A stretch of 27,319 bases of DNA from a bacterium (GTDB lineage Bacteria; Bacillota_I; Bacilli_A; RFN20; DUOF01): assembly GCA_012839015.1 (NCBI GenBank), contig DUOF01000029.1, forward strand, positions 1 through 27,319, written 5' to 3'. This document shows, one piece after another, positions 15,311-24,141 of this stretch. Within the stretch, counting starts at the first letter, position 1. Every line of letters starts with the position of its first letter. The notes beneath the pieces were generated by a model. That model was not told where the DNA came from. It worked only from the letters and a program-made list of their open reading frames with translations, and searched no databases. The position numbers and the translations under genes were made by a program.

Positions 15311-16724
15311 TAATAACTCCTAAAAGATGATTGAAAGCATTTTCTAGTTGGGTATTATTATCGGACACTTGTTTGTCTTTTATTTCAGCAGCTATATACC
15401 TTCTAGTTCGCTTGTCAAGTTTACCAGTTTGTTCTATACCTTTTTCCTGTTGAAAGTCAGTAAGCACTGTCACTAACTCGTTTGAAAAGTAATTTGGGGT
15501 TTCCCACTCAGTCGTTTTATAACCTAATTCAGTTAAAACATATTGTAGTGCTGCGACAAACTCACCATGACTATACAATTCTAAATCATAGTCGTAAATA
15601 TTTAATCTAGTTACTTTATCCTCTATTTGTGGTGAAACACCAACTTTGTTAATCGAGTTTCCATTAGGGCTATACCATAAGGCATAGGTATAGGATAAAA
15701 CGCTACCGTCCCCTAAAGGGATATTCTTTTGAGCTGAGCCCTTTCCATAGGTTGTTTCACCATATAGGATTACTTTGTCCCCTAGATGTTCGCTAAGTGC
15801 TGCTGCAAGTGCTTCTGAGCCGCTCGCAGAACCATCATTTATTAATATTATTATTTTATTGAATTCATATTTATCATTATCAGAAGTTTTGTAATAATGG
15901 GAATCGCCATCTTTATTCCTAGTTTCTAGAATAGTTTTATTTCCTTCTAGGAATAAGTCCCCGATTTGAAGAACGCTATCAATAAATCCACCAGGATTGT
16001 CCCTTAAATCTAGGATTAGGTTTTCTTTAGAAATATCGTCAAGGATAACTTCCAGCTCCCTAGCAGTATTCATACCAAACTCTTGGATCCTAACATAACT
16101 AGCCTCTTCACTAAAGTCCTTATCGGAGAAAACTGTTATTACATTGTATTCTTTAATTGATACTCTAGCTAGTTTGGTATCTTCACCCCTAATATAGGTT
16201 ATTTCAACTTCGTCTTTACCTGCAGTAAAACTAGAAATATTTTCTAGTGGTACACCTTTTGTAGTAACGCCATCAATTGCAGTTATAACATCACCAATTT
16301 TAAGCATATTCGCATGGCTTGAATTAACACTAGTAATATAAAAATAATCATTATACTCTATCAGTGAAATGCCTATCCCTTTAGCGCTTGTTTGCAGGAA
16401 GTCCACTGTCGGGACGTATCTTGTGTAAGCATCTTTTTCTCTATCAAACATGCCCTCGATAGCATTCATAATTAACTGTTCATCAACATCCATATACTCT
16501 GGTCCGTAATACCATTCATTAACAAGTGTTTCATATATCTTATTAAACTTATTAATCGGTGTTAATTGATTGTTTGCACTATTAATGTATAGGAAAGAGA
16601 AATAAGCACCAAAGGAGAAGAAAAATAACGCTACTATTAAAACCATTATAGCAGCAAACCTCTTAATCCTGGTTACTTCGCTATCCACGTTGTATGCAAA
16701 ACTCTGCATATTTTTATCTTCCAT
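15303..16724 (-). CDS. S41 carboxy-terminal processing protease (CtpA/CtpB-like)
   Basis: A 473-residue membrane-anchored serine protease acting outside the membrane. An N-terminal helix (about 23-48) anchors it, then a PDZ domain (about 110-190), then the S41 catalytic domain with the nucleophile in NDGSASGSEALA and the general-base lysine in TYGKGSAQ, then a C-terminal peptidoglycan-binding domain (FQQEKGIEQTGKLDKRTRRYI). This is the order of Bacillus CtpB. AGGGGG precedes the ATG by 6 nt. It follows yitT by 10 nt and overlaps uvrB. In B. subtilis the homologue also lies between yvjA and uvrB; ftsE and ftsX, found there, are absent here. Confidence 0.92.
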   Translation of the reverse strand: MEDKNMQSFAYNVDSEVTRIKRFAAIMVLIVALFFFSFGAYFSFLYINSANNQLTPINKFNKIYETLVNEWYYGPEYMDVDEQLIMNAIEGMFDREKDAYTRYVPTVDFLQTSAKGIGISLIEYNDYFYITSVNSSHANMLKIGDVITAIDGVTTKGVPLENISSFTAGKDEVEITYIRGEDTKLARVSIKEYNVITVFSDKDFSEEASYVRIQEFGMNTARELEVILDDISKENLILDLRDNPGGFIDSVLQIGDLFLEGNKTILETRNKDGDSHYYKTSDNDKYEFNKIIILINDGSASGSEALAAALSEHLGDKVILYGETTYGKGSAQKNIPLGDGSVLSYTYALWYSPNGNSINKVGVSPQIEDKVTRLNIYDYDLELYSHGEFVAALQYVLTELGYKTTEWETPNYFSNELVTVLTDFQQEKGIEQTGKLDKRTRRYIAAEIKDKQVSDNNTQLENAFNHLLGVING

Positions 16725-16734
16725 TCTAATCCCC

Positions 16735-17589
16735 CTATCTTATTTCTAAGAATCCTTCTCCATAAACATCTACTGCTTTTAACACTCCAATAAATGCATT
16801 AGGATCTATTTCTTTAATTCCTTGTTTTAAAAATGCATATTCTTGTCTTCCAAAGGCTACTTCAATCATCTTTTTACTTTCCTTTGTGAAACCACCTTCA
16901 ACTAATAATATAGTCGTTCCTCTAGAGAGTTCATGGTTAATATAATCATTGATAAGGTCCACCTTTTCACTGATTATATGAGCAAAGTAGCGATCAGTTT
17001 GTCCTACTAATATCTTTTCTATTGTGTACGATGTAATAGTAACATAAATAATTCCTAAAAGTATATTTTCTAAAGGTAAAATTAGTAAACCACCTAATAT
17101 AATCACACTATCTAAAATAAGATTTGCAAGAGATAGTTTTATCCTTAAATATTTATTCATTATGAGGCTTAATACATCAAATCCACCGGTACTTCCTCCA
17201 TTCTTAAAAACTATTCCAAGGCCCACACCGCTTAAAACCCCTCCGGCAATCGCTGCTAGTAGGGGTGTTGTAACTTGCTTAGCTAAATTTTCAAAGAAGG
17301 TGCTTTGAGAAAGAAGGGCTACAAATAAAGGATATACAATAGTAGCAACTAGTGTTTTCATAGCAAATTTTCTTCCTAGTACTGCCCACCCAACAAAAAA
17401 TAGGAACCAGGTCAGAATAAAGATAATAAGCGTTGGTTCAAATTCAAAGAGGCCCCTAAGTAGTATACCAACACCACTAGTGCCTCCACTTATAATATTT
17501 TTAGGTAACACGAACAAGGATACCCCTAGCGCTAACGAAAAATTGCCAAGTACTATAAAAAAGTAGTTCAATATTTTTTCCTTCTTCAT
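16735..17589 (-). CDS. YitT/YvjA family membrane protein (DUF161 + DUF2179)
   Basis: A 284-residue protein of the YitT family. The N-terminal 200 residues form about five or six membrane helices with the family signatures LPKNIISGGTSGVGIL and FKNGGSTGGFDVLS. The soluble C-terminal domain (about 205-284) is DUF2179, with the GFT-x-ESKKMIEV and R-x-E segments and the FIGVLKAVDVYGEGF end. The transport role is not established. The ATG follows the prfB stop with no gap. B. subtilis yvjA occupies the same slot after prfB. Confidence 0.9.
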   Translation of the reverse strand: MKKEKILNYFFIVLGNFSLALGVSLFVLPKNIISGGTSGVGILLRGLFEFEPTLIIFILTWFLFFVGWAVLGRKFAMKTLVATIVYPLFVALLSQSTFFENLAKQVTTPLLAAIAGGVLSGVGLGIVFKNGGSTGGFDVLSLIMNKYLRIKLSLANLILDSVIILGGLLILPLENILLGIIYVTITSYTIEKILVGQTDRYFAHIISEKVDLINDYINHELSRGTTILLVEGGFTKESKKMIEVAFGRQEYAFLKQGIKEIDPNAFIGVLKAVDVYGEGFLEIR

Positions 17590-18697
17590 TTATTTTTCTC
17601 CCTTTCGTAGATAGGCATCAATAAACGCATCAATATCCCCATCCATAACTTCTTCAATATTAGATGTTTCATAATTAGTTCTTAAGTCCTTAACAAGAGT
17701 ATAAGGACAGAAAACATAAGACCTTATTTGAGAACCCCATTCAATATTTTTCTGTTCTCCTTTTATCTTATCCATTTTCTCCTTATTCTTTAAAATCTCC
17801 AACTCATACAATTTACTTCTTAGTATTTTTAATCCGGTTTCCCTGTTTTGTATTTGTGATCGCTGGTTTTGAGAACTCACTGTAATACCTGTGGGAAGGT
17901 GGGTGATTCTTACTGCCGAATCAGTCTTATTGACGTGTTGACCCCCGGCACCACTCGAGCGATATGTATCTATTCTTAGGTCCTCATCCTTAATATCTAC
18001 CTCAATGTCATCATCGATAAGGGGAGTAACATTTACCGAAGCAAAAGAGGTGTGCCTTCTTTTATTAGAATCAAAAGGCGATATCCTCACCAATCTATGT
18101 ACACCTTTTTCTGACTTTAGATAACCATATGCCTTTTGAGCCTTTACCTCAAAGGTAATACTCTTAATGCCAGCTTCTTCTCCTTGTATGTGGTCGATAA
18201 TTTCAACCTTATAACCTTTACTCTCACACCACCTAAGATACATTCTAGAAAGCATCTCTGCCCAATCATGAGATTCGACCCCTCCGGCACCGGGATGAAT
18301 TTCTACGACTGCCTCTGAATTATCAAATTCTCCCGCTAGTAGAGTCTGTGTCTCGAACTCTTGTAACATTATTAAATCTTCAGTCAATTGTTCATCAACT
18401 AAAAGGATTGTCTCTTTATCATTATTTTCCTTGTATTCATTATAAAGTAGTAATAAGTCTTCAAACCTATTACTAAGGTCTTCTATAATAGATAATTGTT
18501 TTCTTTTTGAATCTAGTTCTTTAACTTTTTTTTGAGCACGCTTATAATCGTCCCAAAAATCTTGCTCGTTAACTTCCTGTTCTAATTGTTTTACATCTTC
18601 TTTAAGTGTAGGGACGTCAAAGGCAATCCCTCAAATCTTTTATCTTTTTTAAAGAATTATCAATGATATTCTTTATTTGATAGGCTTCTCTACTCAT
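17590..18697 (-). CDS. prfB: peptide chain release factor 2 (programmed +1 frameshift)
   Basis: Release factor 2 ends translation at UGA and UAA. Two frames make one 368-residue protein. Frame 0 starts at the ATG 18697 and gives 26 residues (MSREAYQIKN...LRDCL) to an in-frame TGA at 18619-18617; a +1 shift then reads GAC and continues to 17590. The codon-recognition tripeptide SPF (about 206-208) and the catalytic GGQ (about 251-253) agree with the E. coli positions. The first 103 residues are lost if the gene is annotated from the internal ATG at 18387. It overlaps the secA stop by 8 nt (ATGAGTAG) and yitT follows directly. Confidence 0.97.
18616..18631 (-). promoter_or_regulatory. prfB autoregulatory frameshift site
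   Basis: The minus strand reads AGGGATTGCCTTTGAC. It has the SD-like AGGG, a 3-nt gap codon, then CTT-TGA-C, codon for codon the layout of the E. coli site AGG-GGG-TAT-CTT-TGA-C. Low RF2 slows termination at TGA and favours the +1 shift, giving more RF2. Confidence 0.96.
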
Positions 18698-21050
18698 TTA
18701 GATCCTCCTTTTTTTCAGTAACTATTTTCATACCTAGTGTGTACATAACCACATCTTTAGCAATGTTACTCATCATTTGACTAAACATCTCATAGCCATC
18801 ATTAACATATTTATTAAGTGGATTTACTTGAGCATATGCCATATAACGCACTCCAATTTTTAGTTTTTCCATATTATCAATATGTTGTGTCCAATAACGG
18901 TCTATTATAGCGATAGCTACTTTTTTCTCAATATCCTCAATATTTTCTTTTGGTATTCCCTTTACTTTAGCTTTGTACATTTCTAGTAGTGTATCTTTTA
19001 ATTTTTCTTTAACCTCTTCAATAGGTAATTCTTGATACTCCTTCTCATCCAAAATAAGTTCTAATCTAAGGTTTTTATTTATAGCCTCTTGTAGAGTGGG
19101 TACTTCTACTACCTGCTCGTGATCAATATAAATTGAAGAATTATCAACTAGGTTAGAAGCAGTAATTTCATAAAGACCAACAATCACTTCACGGATGTCT
19201 CCAGCACCTAAAACCTCGTCTCTTTGCTTGTACATGACTTCTCTTTGTTGTCTTAACACTTCGTCGTATTCTAAAACATTTTTACGACTATCAAAGGCTG
19301 CACCCTCGACCTTAACTTGAGCACTAGAAATTAGTTTGGTGACAAACTTGGAATCAATTGCTTGATCTTTCATTGATGCAAATAGTCGATTATCTTTTAA
19401 GTTTCCAAAGCGTAGCATCAAATCATCTTCTAATGATACGTAGAATCTCGAATAACCTGGATCCCCTTGTCTTCCTGCACGACCCCTTAACTGATTATCT
19501 ACACGTCTGGATTCATTTCGCTCACTACCCAGAACAGCTAGACCACCTAGTTCCTTGACACCCTCTGCTAACTTAATATCGGTACCCCTACCGGCCATGT
19601 TGGTTGCAACGGTAACTGCACCTTTGTGTCCGGCTTTAGCAATAATATCGGCTTCTCTTTCGTGGTTTTTAGCGTTCAATACTTCGTGTTTTATTTTTTC
19701 TTTACGTAGTAATTCTGAGATTACCTCACTGTTTTCAACAGATGAGGTACCAATCAGGATTGGTTGTCCTTTCTCATGTCTTTCCTTAACTTCATTTATA
19801 AGCGCTTTATATTTTGCATTTAGGTTGTTATAAACTAAGTCATTAGCATCAATCCTAATCATTGGTTTATTGGTTGGGATTTCTATAACATTCATGTTAT
19901 AGATAGTTTTTAGCTCTTCCTCTTCTGTTTTGGCGGTTCCGGTCATACCAGACAATTTGGTATATAGGCGGAAGAAGTTTTGATAAGTTATTGTTGCTAT
20001 AGTCATTGTTTCTTGTTTAATTCTAACTCCTTCTTTAGCTTCAATTGCTTGATGAAGACCATTTGAATAGGCTCTTCCTTGCATTAACCTACCTGTAGAT
20101 TGATCAATTATAATAACCTCACCCTTAATAACAGTATAATCCTTATCTCTTTTCATTATATAATTAGCCCTAAGAGCTTGATTAATATGATGTACTAGGG
20201 CTGTGTTTTCTAGTGTGTACAGGTTTTCTAAATTGAAGGCTTTCTCAGCATAAGCAACTCCAGCATCAGTTAAAATAGCAGTTTGTTTTTCAATATCCAC
20301 ATCAAGGTGATTACTTTTTAAACTCTTTACAAATTTGTCGGCTTGAGTGTAGTAGTTGTGAACTTGTTTGCTACCACCTGAAATAATTAGAGGTGTTCTA
20401 CCCTCATCAATTAAAATAGAGTCAGCCTCATCCACTAGAGCAAAGTGTAATTCTCTTTGTGTTTTGTCTGCAAGAGATGTTGCCATGTTGTCTCTTAAGT
20501 AGTCAAAACCTACCTCACTACTTGTGCTATAGGTTACATCACAGTTGTAAGCTGCCCTTTTTTCAGCAGAACTAAGTTCTCTTAAGTTTACTCCTACGGT
20601 AAGTCCTAAAAAGCGATATATTTGTCCCATCCACTCAGCATCACGTTTAGCTAGGTATTCGTTGACGGTAATAATGTGTACGCCTTTGCCTTCCAAAGCA
20701 TTAAGGTATACAGCCATGGTGGCTGTAAGGGTTTTTCCTTCTCCAGTCTTCATTTCTGCGACATCACCTTCATTTAATACTATCGCACCCATTACCTGGA
20801 CTCTGTAAGGGAACTCGTTTAAAACTCTGCGGGCAGCCTCTCTTGCTACCGCATATGCTTCATGCCTTATATCATTAAGCGTTTTTCCCTCTTCTAATAG
20901 TTTCTTAAAATAAGGAGTTTTCGCCTTTAATTCCTCGTCAGTTAGGGCTTTCATCTCCTCTTCATATTCTAAAACCTTGTCGGCTTCATTATTTAATCTT
21001 TTTAATCTTTTCTCTTCAACCTTAAATAATCTACTAATCCAATTTGCCAT
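18690..21050 (-). CDS. secA: protein translocase subunit SecA
   Basis: A 786-residue motor ATPase that drives proteins through SecYEG. Seen: Walker A MKTGEGKTLTATM, the DEAD-type box VDEADSILIDEGRTPLIISG, GMTGTAKTEEEE, TNMAGRGTDIKL, and LRGRAGRQGDPG, with the helical scaffold and wing regions in order. It stops at GMKIVTEKKEDLNE and lacks the C-terminal linker and C-x-C-x8-C-[HC] zinc motif that binds SecB or phospholipid in many SecA proteins. The frame is open to 21077, but AAAGGAAG precedes the ATG at 21050 and MANWISRLFK matches the family start. First gene of the run to secG. Confidence 0.96.
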   Translation of the reverse strand: MANWISRLFKVEEKRLKRLNNEADKVLEYEEEMKALTDEELKAKTPYFKKLLEEGKTLNDIRHEAYAVAREAARRVLNEFPYRVQVMGAIVLNEGDVAEMKTGEGKTLTATMAVYLNALEGKGVHIITVNEYLAKRDAEWMGQIYRFLGLTVGVNLRELSSAEKRAAYNCDVTYSTSSEVGFDYLRDNMATSLADKTQRELHFALVDEADSILIDEGRTPLIISGGSKQVHNYYTQADKFVKSLKSNHLDVDIEKQTAILTDAGVAYAEKAFNLENLYTLENTALVHHINQALRANYIMKRDKDYTVIKGEVIIIDQSTGRLMQGRAYSNGLHQAIEAKEGVRIKQETMTIATITYQNFFRLYTKLSGMTGTAKTEEEELKTIYNMNVIEIPTNKPMIRIDANDLVYNNLNAKYKALINEVKERHEKGQPILIGTSSVENSEVISELLRKEKIKHEVLNAKNHEREADIIAKAGHKGAVTVATNMAGRGTDIKLAEGVKELGGLAVLGSERNESRRVDNQLRGRAGRQGDPGYSRFYVSLEDDLMLRFGNLKDNRLFASMKDQAIDSKFVTKLISSAQVKVEGAAFDSRKNVLEYDEVLRQQREVMYKQRDEVLGAGDIREVIVGLYEITASNLVDNSSIYIDHEQVVEVPTLQEAINKNLRLELILDEKEYQELPIEEVKEKLKDTLLEMYKAKVKGIPKENIEDIEKKVAIAIIDRYWTQHIDNMEKLKIGVRYMAYAQVNPLNKYVNDGYEMFSQMMSNIAKDVVMYTLGMKIVTEKKEDLNE

Positions 21051-21075
21051 ATCTATATCTTCCTTTCGACAATAC

Positions 21076-21103
21076 ACTATATTCTAACAAAAATACGTGT
21101 GAA
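21076..21103 (-). promoter_or_regulatory. secA operon promoter
   Basis: On the minus strand TTCACA (21103-21098), 16 nt, TATAGT (21081-21076); each hexamer matches 5 of 6 consensus bases. Predicted leader about 20 nt. The csp terminator lies just upstream, so the run is independently transcribed. Confidence 0.6.
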
Positions 21104-21104
21104 T

Positions 21105-21137
21105 TAAAATAAAAGAGGAGTTTTTTACCCTCCTCTT
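21105..21137 (-). terminator. terminator of csp 2
   Basis: On the minus strand AAGAGGAG (21137-21130) pairs with CTCCTCTT (21120-21113) across a 9-base loop, and TTTATTTTAATT follows. It is 6 nt after the csp stop and just upstream of the secA promoter. Confidence 0.85.
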
Positions 21138-21143
21138 GCTTAA

Positions 21144-21344
21144 TTAGCTAAGTGCTACTACATTTTGTGCTTGTAAGCCACGATTTGTTTCTAGTACATC
21201 AAATTCTACTTCTTGACCTTCTTTTAAGGTTTTGTAACCTTCTAAGACAATTTGACTGTAATGAACAAATATATCGTTACCTTCTCCGCGGTTTATAAAA
21301 CCATACCCTTTGTTGGCGTTAAACCATTTTACTTTGCCTGTCAT
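21144..21344 (-). CDS. cold-shock domain protein (CspA family), second copy
   Basis: A 66-residue cold-shock domain RNA/DNA-binding protein, with RNP1 KGYGFINR and RNP2 DIFVHYS intact. It shares the length, the EGYKTLKEGQEVEFDV-type middle and the NRGLQAQNV end with the copy at 307-507, so the two are paralogues. AAGGAG lies 12 nt before the ATG, which is a long spacing. It sits between comFC and secA, where many Bacillota carry the ribosome hibernation gene hpf. It has its own promoter and terminator. Confidence 0.94.
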   Translation of the reverse strand: MTGKVKWFNANKGYGFINRGEGNDIFVHYSQIVLEGYKTLKEGQEVEFDVLETNRGLQAQNVVALS

Positions 21345-21398
21345 TACTAATAATTTCTCCTTTTCTTTAATTCGGCGTTTCTTAAAACCGTTGTCAAA

Positions 21399-21427
21399 AT
21401 AATATAACTTTTCTCATTAAAATACAA
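21399..21427 (-). promoter_or_regulatory. candidate csp 2 promoter
   Basis: On the minus strand TTGTAT (21427-21422), 17 nt, TATTAT (21404-21399). The -10 is 5 of 6 and the -35 is 3 of 6. A leader of about 47 nt would follow. A perfect TTGACA also occurs just downstream (21397-21392), but no good -10 lies at the right distance from it. Confidence 0.4.
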
Positions 21428-21431
21428 AAAA

Positions 21432-22049
21432 TCATTGTAAATCATTCGACCTTTTTAGACAATTACTAGCGATTATGAGTACTTTTATTTGTTTATCTGG
21501 GGGAAGTAGTCTAATCATAGACTTAATTGTCGAAAATGATGTTGCTACATCATCTACTAGTAAGAGCTTATTTGCCCCCTTTAACATGCTTTTGTCGATT
21601 TTTATACATTTTTGTATGTCTTTTCTTCCCTCATAACTTTGCTCTGTTTGTTTAAAATCTTTAGTCTTTTTGAAACACTTAATAATTCTCATATTAAGGT
21701 TTTTAAATATTTCTTCTACGTGATTAAAACCTCTTTTTTCATCTGCTTCATAATATGAGGGTGCTGGGATAAGTACAAAACCCCTGTATTTCCTTTTTAA
21801 TTCATTTATATGGGTGTTTAGAAAACAATCCTTAAGAGCATAGTCATAATTTACTTTGTATTGGTATAGTATTTCTCTAAAAAAATCATTGTATGAATAT
21901 AGGATGTGTACTTGGATGTCATCTACTTTAATATTTGCCTTAATAATTTCAAAATTATTTAGGCAATGGGAACATAGTTTTTGCTTTTGAATTAATAAAT
22001 TGATTAATGTTAAATCCATTACGCAGTCACATAACAAACACCTAGCCAT
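21432..22049 (-). CDS. comFC: ComFC amidophosphoribosyltransferase-like competence protein
   Basis: A 205-residue cytoplasmic protein needed for uptake of transforming DNA in relatives. It has an N-terminal zinc-finger-type four-cysteine cluster (CLLCDC...LCSHC) and a C-terminal type I phosphoribosyltransferase domain with the PRPP-loop LLLVDDVATSFST (about 170-185). The frame is open to 22079, but MARCLLCD is the family start, and the ATG at 22049 overlaps the comFA stop by 8 nt (ATGGCTAG). It ends in TGA, which shows that TGA is a stop in this organism. Confidence 0.88.
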   Translation of the reverse strand: MARCLLCDCVMDLTLINLLIQKQKLCSHCLNNFEIIKANIKVDDIQVHILYSYNDFFREILYQYKVNYDYALKDCFLNTHINELKRKYRGFVLIPAPSYYEADEKRGFNHVEEIFKNLNMRIIKCFKKTKDFKQTEQSYEGRKDIQKCIKIDKSMLKGANKLLLVDDVATSFSTIKSMIRLLPPDKQIKVLIIASNCLKRSNDLQ

Positions 22050-23163
22050 TATAACCTGTGATAATCTTGCGAGACTCACGCATACTCTTAGTTAAACTTT
22101 TACCTAAATAGATTATTTCCCCACTTGGCTCTTTAGTTTTCCTGCCAACCCTGCCACAAATCTGGATCAACATATCCTTATCGAAAATAGGGTGATCACT
22201 ATTATAAATAAGTACTTGTACACCCTTCAAGGTAATCCCTCTTTCTAAGATGCTGGTAGTGAATACTACCCCCTTATCCAGTAACTTAACCTTTTCTAGA
22301 ACTTCATTCTTATGTTCTATCTTGGAGTGGACTTTAATTATATCTTTACCAAATTTTTTAGCCGTCTCTTCCAGCAGTTTAATAGTAGGAAAATAGATTA
22401 GATTTAGTTTGTCTTGATGTTTACGAAGAAACTTTTTTAATTGAAATAAGAAAAAATAACTTATCTTGTATTCTGGCACCGGCAAATCAAACCCGTGATA
22501 GCGTCTATTTAGATAATACTTTTTTATTTTATTATCTTTTAAAATGTGTTCTGGCATGGTTGCACTTAAATACACCGTATTACCATTGCAACATTTACTA
22601 ATAAAAGATGCTAGCAAATCGTTACCCTTATAGGGGAACGCATCAACTTCATCGATTACTAGTACCTCAAAGTAGTTTTGATAGCGATGAGCTTGATGGG
22701 TTGTGAAAATAATAATATCAGCCTCAAGGATAGTGTTATTACCTCCGTATACACCAATAACACTGCAGCCTTTAAAATCCTTCTTTAGCCGATCTACTAA
22801 CTCAATCACTACATCTTTCCTAGGTATTGCGATTCCTATCTTAACCTTACGCTTTAAGCAGTCGCGGATTAGATCATAGATGATCTCTGTCTTGCCAGCG
22901 CCACAGACCGCATTGATTGCCACATCGTTCTTATTATTAATGTTTTCTAATACAAATTCACTAGCACTCTTTTGTGACTTTGTTAGTGAATAGTCTAAAT
23001 AATACTCATAATTACCACTAGTGTTGTAATATTTATCAACTTTTTTAGCATTGATATAGCGAATACAACGCCTACAATAAATAGTGTTTTTCCTAAAATG
23101 AAAGTTTCTCTTTAAAGTGTTGTTACAGTAACCACAAACTCTTATACCACCCCCTCCAGACAT
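22042..23163 (-). CDS. comFA: ComFA DNA-uptake helicase
   Basis: A 373-residue DEAD/DEAH-type ATPase thought to pull single-stranded DNA through the ComEC channel. It has an N-terminal four-cysteine zinc site (CGYC and CRRC), Walker A AVCGAGKTE, motif II VIDEVDAFPY, motif III YLSATMP, and motif VI QICGRVGRK. It is shorter than the roughly 430-460 residues of Bacillus and Streptococcus ComFA, mainly by a shorter N-terminus. The chosen ATG at 23163 follows AGGAGG; the open frame to 23229 would run through the degV terminator. It is coupled to comFC. Presence of both genes alone does not prove competence. Confidence 0.9.
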   Translation of the reverse strand: MSGGGGIRVCGYCNNTLKRNFHFRKNTIYCRRCIRYINAKKVDKYYNTSGNYEYYLDYSLTKSQKSASEFVLENINNKNDVAINAVCGAGKTEIIYDLIRDCLKRKVKIGIAIPRKDVVIELVDRLKKDFKGCSVIGVYGGNNTILEADIIIFTTHQAHRYQNYFEVLVIDEVDAFPYKGNDLLASFISKCCNGNTVYLSATMPEHILKDNKIKKYYLNRRYHGFDLPVPEYKISYFFLFQLKKFLRKHQDKLNLIYFPTIKLLEETAKKFGKDIIKVHSKIEHKNEVLEKVKLLDKGVVFTTSILERGITLKGVQVLIYNSDHPIFDKDMLIQICGRVGRKTKEPSGEIIYLGKSLTKSMRESRKIITGYNG

Positions 23164-23194
23164 CCAAGTTACACCTCCTATAGGGATTGTAACA

Positions 23195-23225
23195 AAGAAA
23201 AACAACATTGCTTCCCAATGTTGTT
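23195..23225 (-). terminator. terminator of degV
   Basis: On the minus strand AACAACATTG (23225-23216) pairs perfectly over 10 bp with CAATGTTGTT (23210-23201) around a 5-base loop, followed by TTTCTTTG. It lies between the degV stop and the comFA SD and should separate the two units. Confidence 0.85.
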
Positions 23226-23247
23226 CCAATTATATTTGCACTCTTGT

Positions 23248-24087
23248 CTATTTTTTTATGTATTGAATTACTAATGTACCAGGTCCGGCATGACAACCTA
23301 GTACTGGTGGCAAGGTTAAAACTTCTATATCTAAGACTCCTAGCTCCTCTAGTAGTATCTCTTCTGCTTCCTTGGCAATACTTATATTATCTGCATGCAT
23401 AATATATACCTTGTAGCTCTCATCTACTTTGTCCTTCCTCATCGCCTTCGTACAGGTCTGGATAGCCTTTTTCATGGTTATTGAAAAGGAATAGCGATCA
23501 ACAGAATTTCTATCCTCGCTTAGGGTTAAAATCGGCTTTATCCTTAAAAGACCTAAAAGTAAGGCTGCACTTTTAGAAAGACGGCCACCCCTCCTAAGGA
23601 AATCATAGTCAATCGGGATCATAAAAGCCCTGGTGTTGTTTTTGCTGATTTCTAACTCCTTTAGTATTTCTTCAAGCCCCTTACCCTCGTTAGAAAGTTT
23701 CTTCGCTTTTAGTACTAAATAGCGCTGGGCAGCAGCGATAGTCCTACTATCATAAACATGGACATTTTCCTGGCCATTGATAGCAAGGTTGGCACCATTA
23801 TTAGTCCCGCTAAGCCCGGCACTTGGTGTTATATTAAGTATTATCTTATCTTTATGTTGTTGATAGTTTTTACTAACTAAGTCGATATTTGGTTGTGAGG
23901 TAGATGGCACTAACTGTTCACTCTTTATGCGTTTATAGAATTCTTCATTGGTTATTTCAACTGTATCCTGAAGCATGGATTCCCCAAGTTTCACATATAA
24001 GGGATTAATTACAACCCCGATATCCTTCCCCTCAGCTACACTTAGCGATGAACAAGTATCACTCATCACTTGAACTTGTTTTTTCAT
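23248..24087 (-). CDS. DegV family fatty-acid-binding protein
   Basis: A 279-residue cytoplasmic protein of the DegV/FakB class. In Firmicutes these bind a fatty acid and present it to the kinase FakA. Seen: the N-terminal SDTCSSL loop, the STSQP motif, the GLSGTNNGA motif (canonical SGT-x-x-x-A), YDSRTIAAAQR, and the C-terminal HAGPGTLVI. Length is typical. An AGGAGGTG SD is present. It is monocistronic, with promoter and terminator, and stands next to comFA as yviA does in B. subtilis. Confidence 0.92.
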   Translation of the reverse strand: MKKQVQVMSDTCSSLSVAEGKDIGVVINPLYVKLGESMLQDTVEITNEEFYKRIKSEQLVPSTSQPNIDLVSKNYQQHKDKIILNITPSAGLSGTNNGANLAINGQENVHVYDSRTIAAAQRYLVLKAKKLSNEGKGLEEILKELEISKNNTRAFMIPIDYDFLRRGGRLSKSAALLLGLLRIKPILTLSEDRNSVDRYSFSITMKKAIQTCTKAMRKDKVDESYKVYIMHADNISIAKEAEEILLEELGVLDIEVLTLPPVLGCHAGPGTLVIQYIKK

Positions 24088-24112
24088 AAATACACCTCCT
24101 GTTTACAAATTA

Positions 24113-24141
24113 ATTTTAACATAATAATAAGTATTTGTATA
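24113..24141 (-). promoter_or_regulatory. degV promoter
   Basis: On the minus strand TATACA (24141-24136; 4 of 6), 17 nt, TAAAAT (24118-24113; 5 of 6) preceded by TG-T, an extended -10. Confidence 0.6.

Noticed and set aside
17590..18387. prfB as a 265-residue protein starting at 18387
   Set aside because: The upstream 103 residues are read through the frameshift and are typical RF2 sequence.
21392..21397. perfect TTGACA as the -35 of csp 2
   Set aside because: No acceptable -10 hexamer is found 16-19 nt downstream.
23164..23229. comFA start at 23229
   Set aside because: This would cross the degV terminator hairpin; an AGGAGG site sets the ATG at 23163.
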